The notes: generated by a model not told the origin, from the letters alone. DNA of 64,000 bases from Bradyrhizobium ottawaense (GCF_900099825.1 NZ_LT629693.1:248001-312000), one strand, 5' to 3'; counted from the first letter of the stretch, positions 26,720 through 36,009 are shown. Numbers and translations: made by a program.

Positions 26720-27230
26720 TATGCGTCCACCTTCTCGCGGCGCGATGCGCCCGAGGTTTTGCATTTCGTTTGCCCTCGAAATCAGAGGGCGCGGGGAGGA
26801 CCGGGTGCGCGCTGCACCCGCGGTCTCGCGTGCGATGCGTATCAAAAAATGCTGCACACGAGCATACAGGTTCAGCGGAGAACACCCGGCCTTCCCTGCG
26901 CAATGGCTTTACGGCTTATACGTGATCGTCCTGGTGACCGGCTTTCTTGCCACCATCGTCAACGTAGGCTTTCGCTTCCGTCAACTTGACGCCAGCACCG
27001 GGGCGTCGGACCACGATTTCACCGTACGCAACGGCAGCGTTCGTCCTCGCCGCCATCGCGTCCACCGCTCCCTGCCCCTCGTTTGCGACGATGGCCAACG
27101 CCCCTCTGGTGGGACAGGATGCGCGGAGTTAAACGTCTGATTTGCCCGACGGGGCAACGAAATTATTTTTGCGCGAAGGGCTGGACAGACTTTTGGTGAT
27201 TTGCCCGTCGGGTTACTTTGTCGCAGCCGT
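26720..27230. repeat. Large dispersed Bradyrhizobium-type repeat, degenerate
   Basis: I recognise parts of this region, such as CTGCGCAATGGCTTTACGGC and the GGGTGCGCGCTGCACCCGCG hairpin, as a long repeated element common in Bradyrhizobium and Rhodopseudomonas genomes. It is often mis-annotated as small proteins. The motif GATTTGCCCG(A/T)CGGG occurs twice (27139 and 27199) and a shorter form (ATTTGCCCGTCGGG) follows repeat copy 33423-33545. No credible gene is seen in 26716-27480. Confidence 0.55.
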
Positions 27231-27485
27231 TGCACGAAGATTGCGCTTGCGGGGAAGCGAAGCAGCAGCCGTGAACCAAAATGCCGGCAGACGGCGCGCC
27301 AGAGTCCGCTATGGCCCGAGAGCGACCAACTTCGGCAGCGCAGCGAATTGACGCGAAGTGCCAATTTCGGAAGTCGTCGAAATCATTGGAATCACTTCGT
27401 GGGGCAAGGGCGAGCAGCAATCTTGAAACACCGAGGCCGAGGTCTCGGCGCGCCCACCATGCATTCCGATATTGGTTGCGCAGAA

Positions 27486-27505
27486 AGGCCGCCTCGCGGC
27501 GGCCT
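27486..27505 (-). terminator. Hairpin terminator after the DUF3303 gene
   Basis: AGGCCGCC (27486-27493), four-base loop, GGCGGCCT (27498-27505), then TTC on the minus strand. It lies 55 bp after the gene's stop. Confidence 0.5.
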
Positions 27506-27559
27506 CTCTCATTCAAATAAATGCGATGAGCCGGTCGCTTCGGTCTTACAGCAGATCGA

Positions 27560-27880
27560 TCAGCTTTTCGAAGCGCTCTTCGCCCAAGCAAGGGACGCCG
27601 CAGCTATCGGAACCACCTCGCCGACATCGACCACGGGAACGACATTGACGTCGTTCCAAAAGTTGTACTTTGAGACGAACGTGACGATGACCTTGGGGTC
27701 GCTGGCCTCGGCCAGCACGTAACCGCCGTTACCGGCCAGGTTCGAGACGAACGCGTGGACCGTCAAACCGTCTTCCGGTTTCCATTTGCCGAACGCGGTC
27801 AGGAGAGCTTCCGAGCCCGCAAAACCTTCGTCGTGGGTGAGTCCGGTTGAGCGGATGGTGTATTCAATCATGTACTTCAT
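27560..27880 (-). CDS. DUF3303 family protein
   Basis: 106 residues, start MKYMIEYTIRSTGLTHDEGF. Small ferredoxin-like alpha/beta protein with the DUF3303 pattern (YMIEYTIR..., WKPEDGLTVHAFV..., GGYVLAEASDPKVI). GGAGGG lies eight bases before the ATG. It follows the DUF1330 gene by 75 bp with a near-identical ribosome binding site (GGAGGGACT), so the two are probably co-transcribed. Cytoplasmic; function unknown. Confidence 0.8.
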   Translation of the reverse strand: MKYMIEYTIRSTGLTHDEGFAGSEALLTAFGKWKPEDGLTVHAFVSNLAGNGGYVLAEASDPKVIVTFVSKYNFWNDVNVVPVVDVGEVVPIAAASLAWAKSASKS

Positions 27881-27955
27881 GAAGTCCCTCCTCTCTTAAA
27901 GAAATGAACCAATGACTTGAGCCGCGTTGGATGGGGCGCTGCGCGCCGCAAAGCG

Positions 27956-28345
27956 CTACTTTTCGGCTTCGACGATGTACCGCCGTATTACCTTAACTGC
28001 CTTGTCACGCTGGGGTGCAAGGTCCGCCCAGGCTTTCGACTTGTAGAATGCCACTCCGTCATCCAGGCTGTCCCATTCGACGATGGCCGCACTCTTGGGA
28101 GGCGACCCACCCTCTATTTGAACAACCCGTCCGGCTGCGGTGCGTAAAGCCCGGCCATGGGCTGCTTCTATCAACTTCCGGGCGGTAGGGAGGTATGCTG
28201 CTTGGGCTGCAGCGTCGAGGATGTCAGATTCGCTGATCGAGTAAGCTTTGAGCTTAGCTCCTTGAGCGTGGAGGCCCTGGACCGCGATAGCTCCAGTTGC
28301 GACGCCAGCGAGCATTACCATTGCGAGTTTAAAATTGGATCTCAT
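27956..28345 (-). CDS. DUF1330 family protein, secreted
   Basis: 129 residues. Signal peptide MRSNFKLAMVMLAGVATGAI with a cut near LHAQ/G (about residue 28). The DUF1330 core follows: LKAYSISESDILDAAAQAAY, GRVVQIEGGSPPKSAAIVEWDSLDDGVAFYKS. The family is a dimeric alpha-beta barrel fold related to EthD/ABM proteins; activity is not known. Start supported by GGAGGGACTGCC before ATG. Confidence 0.85.
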   Translation of the reverse strand: MRSNFKLAMVMLAGVATGAIAVQGLHAQGAKLKAYSISESDILDAAAQAAYLPTARKLIEAAHGRALRTAAGRVVQIEGGSPPKSAAIVEWDSLDDGVAFYKSKAWADLAPQRDKAVKVIRRYIVEAEK

Positions 28346-28720
28346 GGCAGTCCCTCCGATTGTGGCGTTTCAATTCAGATGATGGTTCCCTCTCATATTC
28401 GGGCACACGTTGCCCTGGTCGTGAGTCACAATGGCAAAGCGAAGGTTCAAGGTCAGGCGCGCTGATGCGTCAAAAAGCTGGCGGTGTAGCGGCGCCAGAC
28501 CTAAAATCACGCAGTCGGTGCCAGCCACCGCGCGGGCCCGTCCTGCCTCAGATAGCGCGGATGTCGCTGCCATTGTGGAGCCCCCGCTGCCCGGCCATGA
28601 TGCATCTTCAGGGTACGGTGTCTGCCCGAAGAAGTTCATTTTGAGATAGTGAAGCCACTCACATTTGTCTGCTTTTGGAGGGGGTAACATTAGCTCAGCT
28701 TCTTACTTCCAAGGAGGCGC
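28346..28720. other. 375-bp stretch without a recognised gene
   Basis: Open frames exist on both strands here but none shows a family match, a good ribosome binding site or coherent hydrophobicity. It likely contains the promoter of the DUF1330-DUF3303 pair. Base use is less GC-rich than the surrounding core genes. Confidence 0.4.
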
Positions 28721-28930
28721 ATGATGCTAACCGCGATCAACAACCGAAACCCCGAACATAACACCCGCGACTGGATGGTGACGCTTTTGGGTTGTGTCGG
28801 CTTTCCAGCATTGAATGTGTTGCGAAGGACGCGCGGAGAAAGCGAACCGAAGCCACTCTGGAAACAATTCGACGATACACATCATTGGGATTCAACCGCC
28901 GAGGAATGGGTCCCCAACGATCCGACATGA
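28721..28930 (+). CDS. Small hypothetical protein with strong ribosome binding site
   Basis: 69 residues, start MMLTAINNRNPEHNTRDWMV. A full AAGGAGG lies three bases before the first ATG and six before the second (28724), so the second may be used. Polar with a short hydrophobic patch (MVTLLGCVGFPALNVL) and a C-terminal WDSTAEEWVPND. No family recognised. The near-perfect Shine-Dalgarno is the main support. Confidence 0.45.
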   Translation: MMLTAINNRNPEHNTRDWMVTLLGCVGFPALNVLRRTRGESEPKPLWKQFDDTHHWDSTAEEWVPNDPT

Positions 28931-29124
28931 TCGCCTTGTTCGAAGGCGGATGAACGCGGGTCGAAGGCGGTCGAGACCAGCGCAATGCATGCTCGAAAGC
29001 GTGATGACCGTTGGGCCGCCAAAAGCGGAAGTAAATTCAAGGACGCTCGCGGCCTCGTCCCTCGTTTGCTGTCCTGCCTCTCCAGCCCGATCCATGCCTG
29101 ACATCGACGGCGCTCGGATGCGGC

Positions 29125-30036
29125 TCACAACCCGTCCGGCGGCAGGCCGGAGGCGCTGGCCGCCACCTCGCGGTGGCGGATGCGCTCGCGGTAGAAGGCG
29201 TAGAGGCCGGACAGCACGATGATCGTAGCGCCCGTCGCCATCATGGTGTCGGGCACGTCGCCGAACACGAGATAGCCGAGCAGCAAGGCCCATAGCAGCG
29301 CGGTGTAGCGAAATGGCGCGATCGCCGAGATATCGCCCGATCGCAGCGCCATGATGACGCATTGATAGCCGACCAGCACCAGCACGGCGGCGAGCGCCAG
29401 CAAGCCGACCGAGTGCGTCGAAGGCTGTGTCCAGCCGCCGAGCGGAACCAGAATGACGGCGCCCGCGGTCGTCACCGTCACCGTCGTCAACAGCGTGATG
29501 ACCAGCGAAGGAATGTGCGAAGGTATCCGCTTGGTCGCGAGATCGCGCACCGAACAGAACAGCACCGACACCAGCGCCAACAGCGTGAACTGGTTGAAGC
29601 CGGCGACGCCAGGCCGCACGATGATGAGCACGCCGATGAAGCCGGCCGCGATCGCCGACCAGCGCCGCCAGCCGACCGGCTCGCCGAACGCGACCGCAGC
29701 GCCGAGCGTGATGGTCAGCGGCAACGCCTGCAGGATCGCGGAGGTGTTGGCGAGCGGCAGATGCGTGATCGCCGCCAGGAACGATACGGTGCCGCCGACC
29801 TCGCCGACGATGCGCAAGGCGACCGGCTTCACGAACAATGTCCGCAGCGGACGTATCGCGCGCTGATGGACGGCGAGCGCGCCGATCAGCACGATCGCGA
29901 ACAGGCCGCGCACCAGCATCACCTGGCCGAAATTCATCTCCGACGACATCAGCTTGGTGATGGAGTCGTTCATCGTGAAGCCGGCCATGGCAACGGCCAT
30001 GAGCAGGCTTCCGCGAAGATTCGGAGAGAGCGGCAA
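29125..30036 (-). CDS. DMT family (EamA) transporter
   Basis: About 303 residues from TTG 30036 (PLSPNLRGSLLMAVAMAGFT); ATG 30000 would cut into the first helix, and the longer frame to 30096 is encoded by a repeat, so I reject it. Ten predicted transmembrane helices in two EamA repeats; the second half carries VGYQCVIMALRSGDISAIAPF and ALLWALLLGYLVFGDVPD, typical of drug/metabolite exporters. Substrate unknown. It follows the kinase/acyl-CoA dehydrogenase genes on the same strand, separated by a repeat. Confidence 0.85.
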   Translation of the reverse strand: MPLSPNLRGSLLMAVAMAGFTMNDSITKLMSSEMNFGQVMLVRGLFAIVLIGALAVHQRAIRPLRTLFVKPVALRIVGEVGGTVSFLAAITHLPLANTSAILQALPLTITLGAAVAFGEPVGWRRWSAIAAGFIGVLIIVRPGVAGFNQFTLLALVSVLFCSVRDLATKRIPSHIPSLVITLLTTVTVTTAGAVILVPLGGWTQPSTHSVGLLALAAVLVLVGYQCVIMALRSGDISAIAPFRYTALLWALLLGYLVFGDVPDTMMATGATIIVLSGLYAFYRERIRHREVAASASGLPPDGL

Positions 30037-30053
30037 TTCAGCTTCCGGTGGAT

Positions 30054-30149
30054 CGCAGGGTGGGCAAAGCGACAGCGTGCCCACCCTTGACAGCAACGAT
30101 CGGGAGAGATGGCGGGCACGGCGCGAAGAGCGCCTTTGCCCACCCTGCG
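30054..30149. repeat. Dispersed palindromic repeat, family F
   Basis: Outer arms CGCAGGGTGGGCAAAGCG (30054-30071) and CGCCTTTGCCCACCCTGCG (30131-30149) are inverted with one inserted base. Inside, GGGTGGGCA (30058-30066) also pairs with TGCCCACCC (30078-30086). Lies between two minus-strand genes. Confidence 0.8.
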
Positions 30150-30200
30150 ATTATGGCGCGGCGTCGCGCGCCGTATCGCGTCCGAGGCACGCGTTTGGGC

Positions 30201-31259
30201 TCAGGTCGCGCCGGCCTTCTGCGCGTATTTCCAGGCGTCCTTTGACAGCGGTACGGTGCGTGCCGCCGACTCCAGTGCCTTGGCGTTGGCCGCGGTGCCG
30301 TCGCGAACGCGACCCGCAATGCCCTGCGTGATGCCGGCGAGCCGGAACAGGTTGTAGGAAAAATACCAGTTCAGGTCCGGCACGGCGCTGCCGGTGACGT
30401 TGCAGTAGATTGCAGCCGCCTCTTCGAGGCTCGGAATGTTGAGCGCCTTGAGATCGGAATTGGCCAGACCCGGCATGGTCCACTGCATCAGCAGATAGGT
30501 GAAGTCGGCCATGGGATCGCCGAGCGTCGACAGTTCCCAGTCCAGCACCGCCTGCACGCGCGGTTCCGTGGCGTGGAAAATCATGTTGTCGAGGCGATAG
30601 TCGCCGTGGACCACCGAGGCGCGCGCCTGCGCCGGCACGGTCTTCGGCAGCCACTCGGCGAGTTTTTCGAATTCCGGAATGTGCTGGGTCTCGGAGGCGC
30701 GGTATTGCTTGGTCCAGCGATCGACCTGGCGCGCGAAATAGTTGCCGGGCTTGCCGAAATCGCCGAGCCCGATTTTCTCGGGATCATAGACGTGGAGTTT
30801 CGCCAGCGTCTCGATCTTGCTGGTGAAGATCTTGCGGCGATTTTCCGGCGTCTGGCTCGGCAGCGACGGATCCCAGAACACCCGGCCCTCTTCCATCGAC
30901 ATGATGTAGAAGGCGGCGCCGATCACGCCGTCGTCGGTGCACAGCGCATAGGCCTTGGCGACCGGGAAACCCTGCTTGCCGAGGGCCGCGATGACGCGGA
31001 ACTCGCGGTCGACCGCATGCGCGGACGGCAGCAGTTTGCCGAACGGCTTGCGGCGCATCACATAGGAACGGGTGGGTGTTTCGATCTTGTAGGTCGGATT
31101 GGACTGGCCGCCCTTGAACTGCAGGACGGTCGGCGGTCCCTGATAGCCTTCGACATTTTCCTTCATCCAAGCGTCGAGGTGCTTTTCATCGATGCGATGA
31201 CGCTCCTCGACTTCCTTGGTGCCTGAAAACTCTTCGTCTTTCCTGACGCCGTCGGCCAC
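30201..31259 (-). CDS. APH-family phosphotransferase (LvaA/ACAD10-type kinase)
   Basis: 352 residues. Kinase-like fold with VVHGDYRLDNMIFH (Brenner motif HGDxxxxN, catalytic Asp) and VLDWELSTLGDPMAD (metal-binding Asp). The nucleotide-loop region is FKGGQSNPTYKIE and the lysine side is SYVMRRKP. Not an antibiotic-resistance enzyme by context: it follows an acyl-CoA dehydrogenase by 52 bp, the arrangement of ACAD10/11 proteins and of LvaA/LvaC in levulinate catabolism. There such a kinase phosphorylates 4-hydroxyacyl-CoA so that phosphate can be eliminated. Function by analogy. Confidence 0.85.
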   Translation of the reverse strand: MADGVRKDEEFSGTKEVEERHRIDEKHLDAWMKENVEGYQGPPTVLQFKGGQSNPTYKIETPTRSYVMRRKPFGKLLPSAHAVDREFRVIAALGKQGFPVAKAYALCTDDGVIGAAFYIMSMEEGRVFWDPSLPSQTPENRRKIFTSKIETLAKLHVYDPEKIGLGDFGKPGNYFARQVDRWTKQYRASETQHIPEFEKLAEWLPKTVPAQARASVVHGDYRLDNMIFHATEPRVQAVLDWELSTLGDPMADFTYLLMQWTMPGLANSDLKALNIPSLEEAAAIYCNVTGSAVPDLNWYFSYNLFRLAGITQGIAGRVRDGTAANAKALESAARTVPLSKDAWKYAQKAGAT

Positions 31260-31311
31260 GATGACGCTCCCTTAAAATTTCTTCTTAGAGAGCGCCATCA
31301 TAGCGCTCCCG

Positions 31312-32535
<1,224 letters not shown>

Positions 32536-32677
32536 GGGACGCTCCTCACCTTCGGCTTCTGAATTGTTGGGCCGCACTGTCCGCCCGCCGCGCAGGCCCG
32601 GCAAGATGTTTTGCGGGTTCGCGGCTGACAGGCCGTCACGGGTTGAGCCGGAAACGCGGCACGCTCGCAAACGTGCA

Positions 32678-32706
32678 TTGACTTTTCCGGCCCTTCAAAC
32701 GATAGT
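32678..32706 (+). promoter_or_regulatory. Promoter of the TetR gene
   Basis: TTGACT (32678-32683), 17-bp spacer, GATAGT (32701-32706). The palindrome at 32694-32724 overlaps its -10 side, as expected for self-repression. Confidence 0.55.
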
Positions 32707-32724
32707 TTCATACACACGTTTGAA
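32694..32724. promoter_or_regulatory. Candidate TetR operator
   Basis: Perfect inverted repeat TTCAAACG (32694-32701), 15 bases, CGTTTGAA (32717-32724), placed between the divergent acyl-CoA dehydrogenase and TetR genes and abutting the upstream ATG of the regulator. Confidence 0.6.
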
Positions 32725-32751
32725 ATGCAACTCCCCAAACGGGGGCCAGAT

Positions 32752-33417
32752 ATGCCGAGCGATCAAACCCGATCCGCCATCCTCGCCGCCGCCGAACGGC
32801 TCTATGCCGACCGCGGCTTCGGCGACGTGACGCTGCGCGACATTGTTGCCGAAGCGAACGTCAACCTCGCGGCGGTGAATTATCATTTCGGCTCCAAGGA
32901 CGAACTGATCGCCGAACTGTTCGTCACCCGCAGCCTTGCCACCAACCGCGAGCGACTGAACGAGTTGAAGGCCGCCGAGGAAAACGGCGGCGGCCGCGCG
33001 CCGATCGACCAGATCTTTCGCGCGCTGGTCGGGCCGACCTTACGCGGCTGCCTCGGTCCCGACCGCGAAGGCTCGACCGCGGCGCGGTTCATGATCCGCG
33101 CCTCGATCGAATCGGTGCCGCCGATCCGCCGCATCAAGAACCGCGAGGTCGATCATTTGCGGAAATTCATCGCCGCGATGCGCCGCGCGATGCCCGGCCG
33201 CGACGACGTCGACCTCTACTGGGGCCTGAATTTCGCGCTGGCGATGTCGCACCACACCATCCGCGAAAAAGAGCGGCTGACCAAACTGTCGGAGGGGCAA
33301 TGCGACCTCAACGACGTCGCCGGGATTATCGACCGCGTGGTTTCGGTCTCGGTGATGGCGCTGGCGGCAAGCGAGACGCCGGCGAAGAAGGCGGCGGGGA
33401 AAGTGGCAGCGCGGTAG
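32752..33417 (+). CDS. TetR family transcriptional regulator
   Basis: 221 residues from ATG 32752 (MPSDQTRSAILAAAERLYAD), or 230 from ATG 32725. N-terminal HTH: FGDVTLRDIVAEANVNLAAVNYHFGSKDELI (about residues 22-52), the classical TetR recognition helix with NYHFGSK. The C-terminal ligand domain is all helical. I prefer 32752 because the palindrome and predicted promoter end right at 32724-32725, which would leave almost no leader. Probably represses itself and the divergent acyl-CoA dehydrogenase/kinase operon, with an acyl-CoA-like inducer (inference). Confidence 0.9.
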   Translation: MPSDQTRSAILAAAERLYADRGFGDVTLRDIVAEANVNLAAVNYHFGSKDELIAELFVTRSLATNRERLNELKAAEENGGGRAPIDQIFRALVGPTLRGCLGPDREGSTAARFMIRASIESVPPIRRIKNREVDHLRKFIAAMRRAMPGRDDVDLYWGLNFALAMSHHTIREKERLTKLSEGQCDLNDVAGIIDRVVSVSVMALAASETPAKKAAGKVAAR

Positions 33418-33422
33418 GTTCT

Positions 33423-33545
33423 GTCGTCCCGGCCTTGAGCCGGGACCCATAACCACAAATGTCGGTTGTTGAAAAAAGCCGTCGACCATCCAGCTAGACA
33501 ATCTCGGCCGCGGCGTATGGGTCCCGGCTCAAGGCCGGGACGACG
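33423..33545. repeat. Dispersed palindromic repeat, family A copy 2
   Basis: GTCGTCCCGGCCTTGAGCCG at the left and CTCAAGGCCGGGACGACG at the right form inverted ends; the middle has GTCGACCATCCAGCTAGAC. Homologous to 26592-26715. Followed directly by ATTTGCCCGTCGGG, the motif also found in the repeat at 27139-27215. Confidence 0.92.
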
Positions 33546-33591
33546 CAAGTTTATTTGCCCGTCGGGCCATTTCGCTCAGATCTCTTCCGGA

Positions 33592-34011
33592 TCATGCCGC
33601 AGGCGGCATCTTGTCGAATTTTGGCAAGCCCGGATCGATGTGGTCCCAGGCGTCGCCGCGCCCGGCGTACGTCACCACCTGCGGCCGGTATCGGGTGGGA
33701 TCGTCGAGGCTGGCGGCATGCACGGTGAAAATATCGGGCATGGCCGCAAACGTCAGATAGACCGGCGACCCGCAGGTCGGGCAGAAGGCGTGCGTCTTGA
33801 CGTTGCCGCTGTCGCCGACGATGTCCCACTGTTTCGCGTCGCCGCTGAGTTTCACATCGTCGCGCGGCGCGAAGGTCAGATAGGATCCGTGCCCGGTGCC
33901 GCTGTTGCGCTGGCAATCGCGGCACTGGCAGTGATTCATGAAAACAGGTTCGGAAGGAATGGCATAACGGATCGCGCCGCAGGCGCAGCCGCCGGTATAG
34001 GCTTTACTCAT
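33592..34011 (-). CDS. GFA family (CENP-V/GFA domain) zinc protein
   Basis: 139 residues. Zinc cysteines are visible in GGCACGAIRY (C9, C11), HCQCRDCQRNSG (C28, C30, C33) and FCPTCGSPVY (CxxC), the full signature of the glutathione-dependent formaldehyde-activating family fold. Members bind zinc and often glutathione; a true Gfa activity is not established for most. Its ATG overlaps the end of the upstream membrane protein gene by eight bases, so it is the last gene of the ArsR-led operon. Confidence 0.9.
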   Translation of the reverse strand: MSKAYTGGCACGAIRYAIPSEPVFMNHCQCRDCQRNSGTGHGSYLTFAPRDDVKLSGDAKQWDIVGDSGNVKTHAFCPTCGSPVYLTFAAMPDIFTVHAASLDDPTRYRPQVVTYAGRGDAWDHIDPGLPKFDKMPPAA

Positions 34012-34294
34012 GTATCGTTCCCTTCGAGAAATTTCGCAAAGCCTTCGCCATCAGCCGCAGCCAGGGCGCCGAGTGAAAGGCGCTCATCAGCAAATACATC
34101 GGGATCATGCCGCCCAGCGACGACGCGCCCGCGGCCGAACACAAAACATCGGGCGCGCCACCACCGGGCATCGCCGTCAGCAGCGCCATGGCGGCGAAGG
34201 TCGGCGCGGCCGCCAGCGACAGCCAGCGGTCCGCGCTTGCTTTGGGCCATTGCCGGCGCGGACCCATATCAGTCACGTCCTGCTGAAGACTCAT
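34004..34294 (-). CDS. Small membrane protein
   Basis: 96 residues from ATG 34294 (MSLQQDVTDMGPRRQWPKAS), preceded by GGAGAGG. Two hydrophobic stretches: RWLSLAAAPTFAAMALLTAM (about 23-42) and LGGMIPMYLLMSAFHSAPW (about 60-78), then a basic tail. Likely two-helix inner membrane protein. 17 bp after the DUF899 stop and overlapping the GFA start, so firmly in that operon. Family not recognised. Confidence 0.75.
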   Translation of the reverse strand: MSLQQDVTDMGPRRQWPKASADRWLSLAAAPTFAAMALLTAMPGGGAPDVLCSAAGASSLGGMIPMYLLMSAFHSAPWLRLMAKALRNFSKGTIHE

Positions 34295-34311
34295 GGCCGC
34301 ACCTCTCCACA

Positions 34312-35046
34312 CTAGCCGGCGCGTTTCCGGAACGCGGTCACGCCGGCGTCGGAGACCTCGACCCAGCGCTGGTCGGGCGCGGCGCCGGGAGTGTAGCTGT
34401 CGTGCCAGTTCCACCACTTGTACGGCGGGGTCTGCGGGTAACCCTCGGGCGATTCCTCCCACACTTCCTGGCGGCCGAGCGCGGTCATGTCGAGATAGCT
34501 CCAGGTGCTCCCCAACGCTTCATCGCCGCGGCTCTTGATGAAGTAGGTGCGGAAGACGCGGTCGCCGTCGCGGAAAAACGCGTTGGTGCCGTGCCACTCG
34601 CCGACGCCGAAGTCGGTGTCGAAACTATCGGTGACGGTGTACCACGGCATCTCCCAACCCATCCGCGCCTTGAGGCGCGCGATGTCCGTCTGCGGCGCGC
34701 GCGAGACGAAGGCGAGCGTGGTGTCGCGCGCGTTCAGATGCGCGAGGTGGGCCACCTGGTCGGCGACCATGGAGCAGCCGCGGCAGGCCTGCTCGGGCCA
34801 GCCGTGCACGCCGGGCTCGAAGAAGGCGCGGTAGACGATCAACTGGCGGCGGCCTTCGAACAGATCCCGCAAGCTCGCTTTGCCGCCAGGTCCATCGAAC
34901 GCATAACTTTTTTCCACTTCCATCCACGGCATCCGCCGGCGCTCGGCGGCCATGGCGTCACGGGCACGGGTCAGGGCTTTCTCCTTCACCAGCAGTTCCT
35001 GGCGCGCAGCTTCCCACTGGTCCGCAGATACGACATTCAGCTTCAT
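34312..35046 (-). CDS. DUF899 family thioredoxin-like protein
   Basis: 244 residues from ATG 35046 (MKLNVVSADQWEAARQELLV). DUF899 features: the long helical lead (LLVKEKALTRARDAMAAERR), the RRMPWMEVEKSYAFDGPGG block, and a thioredoxin-fold core with ACRGCS (CxxC) followed by DTTLAFVSRAPQ. The C-terminal WSYLDMTALGRQEVWEESPE is typical. A redox role is likely from the fold, but the substrate is unknown. 112 bp downstream of the SRPBCC gene. Confidence 0.9.
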   Translation of the reverse strand: MKLNVVSADQWEAARQELLVKEKALTRARDAMAAERRRMPWMEVEKSYAFDGPGGKASLRDLFEGRRQLIVYRAFFEPGVHGWPEQACRGCSMVADQVAHLAHLNARDTTLAFVSRAPQTDIARLKARMGWEMPWYTVTDSFDTDFGVGEWHGTNAFFRDGDRVFRTYFIKSRGDEALGSTWSYLDMTALGRQEVWEESPEGYPQTPPYKWWNWHDSYTPGAAPDQRWVEVSDAGVTAFRKRAG

Positions 35047-35158
35047 GACTAACCTCTTCGTTGCTTGGTTGATTGCAGACACGGATCGGCATTTGCCGAA
35101 CCGGCATTCGCGTGTTGGCCCCTGCCCGCCAGAAATTGCGTCGGTCTTGGTAGCGGCG

Positions 35159-35641
35159 TCAGTCCTGCTCGCCGGCGATCTCGCCGACGCGTGGGACAAC
35201 CTTCTTCCAGCCACCGCTCATGTTCTTGTAGGCGCCGTCGTTTCGCGGCAGCACGAAGCCGGAATGGACCATGCGAAGGCGCGTCCCCCGTTCGATCCGT
35301 TGGAGTGTCCAGGTCACGACGGTGTCGAGCAGCGAACCGTAGCCGACGTTGGACTCGTGCCCACCCTTCCAGGAGTAGACCAGGCGCTGGTGCGGAACGG
35401 CTTCGAGCACCTGGCAACGAATGACGCCATCCCAGGCGCCGGCCGCGGTGGTCTGATAGGTAAACTGCTTGCCCTGCACCGCTTCGAATCCGGTCGGCGT
35501 CATCTGCAGCCAGCGGCCGATCAGTTCGCCGGTCGTCAGCGCTTTCCAGATCGCCTCCGGCGCATGTGGGAGGTTCGCCTCGACCACGATCTCTTGAGCG
35601 GCGGACTCTTGGGTGTCGGACTGCAACGCGACGTTATTCAT
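35159..35641 (-). CDS. SRPBCC (AHSA1-like) domain protein
   Basis: 160 residues. The START/Bet v1-like pocket fold is indicated by QEIVVEANLPHAPEAIWKAL, LIGRWLQMTPTGFEAVQGKQ, VPHQRLVYSWKGG and TVVTWTLQRIERGTRLRMVH. Genes of this type very commonly sit with an ArsR regulator, as here: the ATG overlaps the ArsR stop by four bases. Probably binds a small hydrophobic ligand; function unknown. Confidence 0.9.
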   Translation of the reverse strand: MNNVALQSDTQESAAQEIVVEANLPHAPEAIWKALTTGELIGRWLQMTPTGFEAVQGKQFTYQTTAAGAWDGVIRCQVLEAVPHQRLVYSWKGGHESNVGYGSLLDTVVTWTLQRIERGTRLRMVHSGFVLPRNDGAYKNMSGGWKKVVPRVGEIAGEQD

Positions 35642-35967
35642 GGATCGATCTCCTTCAGAAGCGTGCGCAGGTTGGCGAACCGCTCGTGCCAGAACAGCGC
35701 ATAGTGGCTCATCCAGTCGGCCAGCGGGGCGAGCCCCTCCGGCGCGGCGCGGTAATAAACGTTGCGGCCCTCGGGTCGTTCGGCGACGAGGCCGGCCTGC
35801 TTCAACGACTTGAGGTGCTGCGAGATCGCGCCCTGCGTCACGCCGCTGCCCTTTGTCAGTTCCGCCACGGTGATTTCATGCGCTCCGGCGACGCGCTCGA
35901 ACAGCGCGCGCCGGGTCGGATCGGCAAGCGCACGCATGACGGCATTGATGGGAGCGGCTTCGATCAT
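35638..35967 (-). CDS. ArsR family transcriptional regulator
   Basis: 109 residues from ATG 35967 (MIEAAPINAVMRALADPTRR). Winged helix with VAELTKGSGVTQGAISQHLKSLKQAGLV as recognition helix and the wing ERPEGRNVYYRAAPEG. The metal-site CxC of true ArsR is absent (no cysteine at all), so it is of the non-metal, SRPBCC-linked type. It leads the operon 35967 to 33592 and two palindromes lie directly upstream, fitting self-repression. Confidence 0.92.
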   Translation of the reverse strand: MIEAAPINAVMRALADPTRRALFERVAGAHEITVAELTKGSGVTQGAISQHLKSLKQAGLVAERPEGRNVYYRAAPEGLAPLADWMSHYALFWHERFANLRTLLKEIDP

Positions 35968-35975
35968 GGACAACC

Positions 35976-36009
35976 ATTAGCCCGCGCTAATCCATTAGTC
36001 AACGCTAAT
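35976..36009. promoter_or_regulatory. Two tandem palindromes, candidate ArsR operators
   Basis: ATTAGC-CCGC-GCTAAT (35976-35991) and ATTAGT-CAAC-GCTAAT (35994-36009), separated by two bases, centres 18 bp apart, beginning nine bases upstream of the ArsR start codon. Confidence 0.75.

Noticed and set aside
26916..27098. A 60-codon minus-strand frame (start MAIVANEGQGAVDAMAARTN)
   Set aside because: It lies in the degenerate large repeat; such frames are repeated non-coding sequence in this group.
28370..28690. A 106-codon minus-strand frame
   Set aside because: No ribosome binding site, no family, mixed composition; treated as non-coding.
30201..31259. An aminoglycoside resistance phosphotransferase
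   Set aside because: The context with an acyl-CoA dehydrogenase fits the ACAD10/LvaA group.
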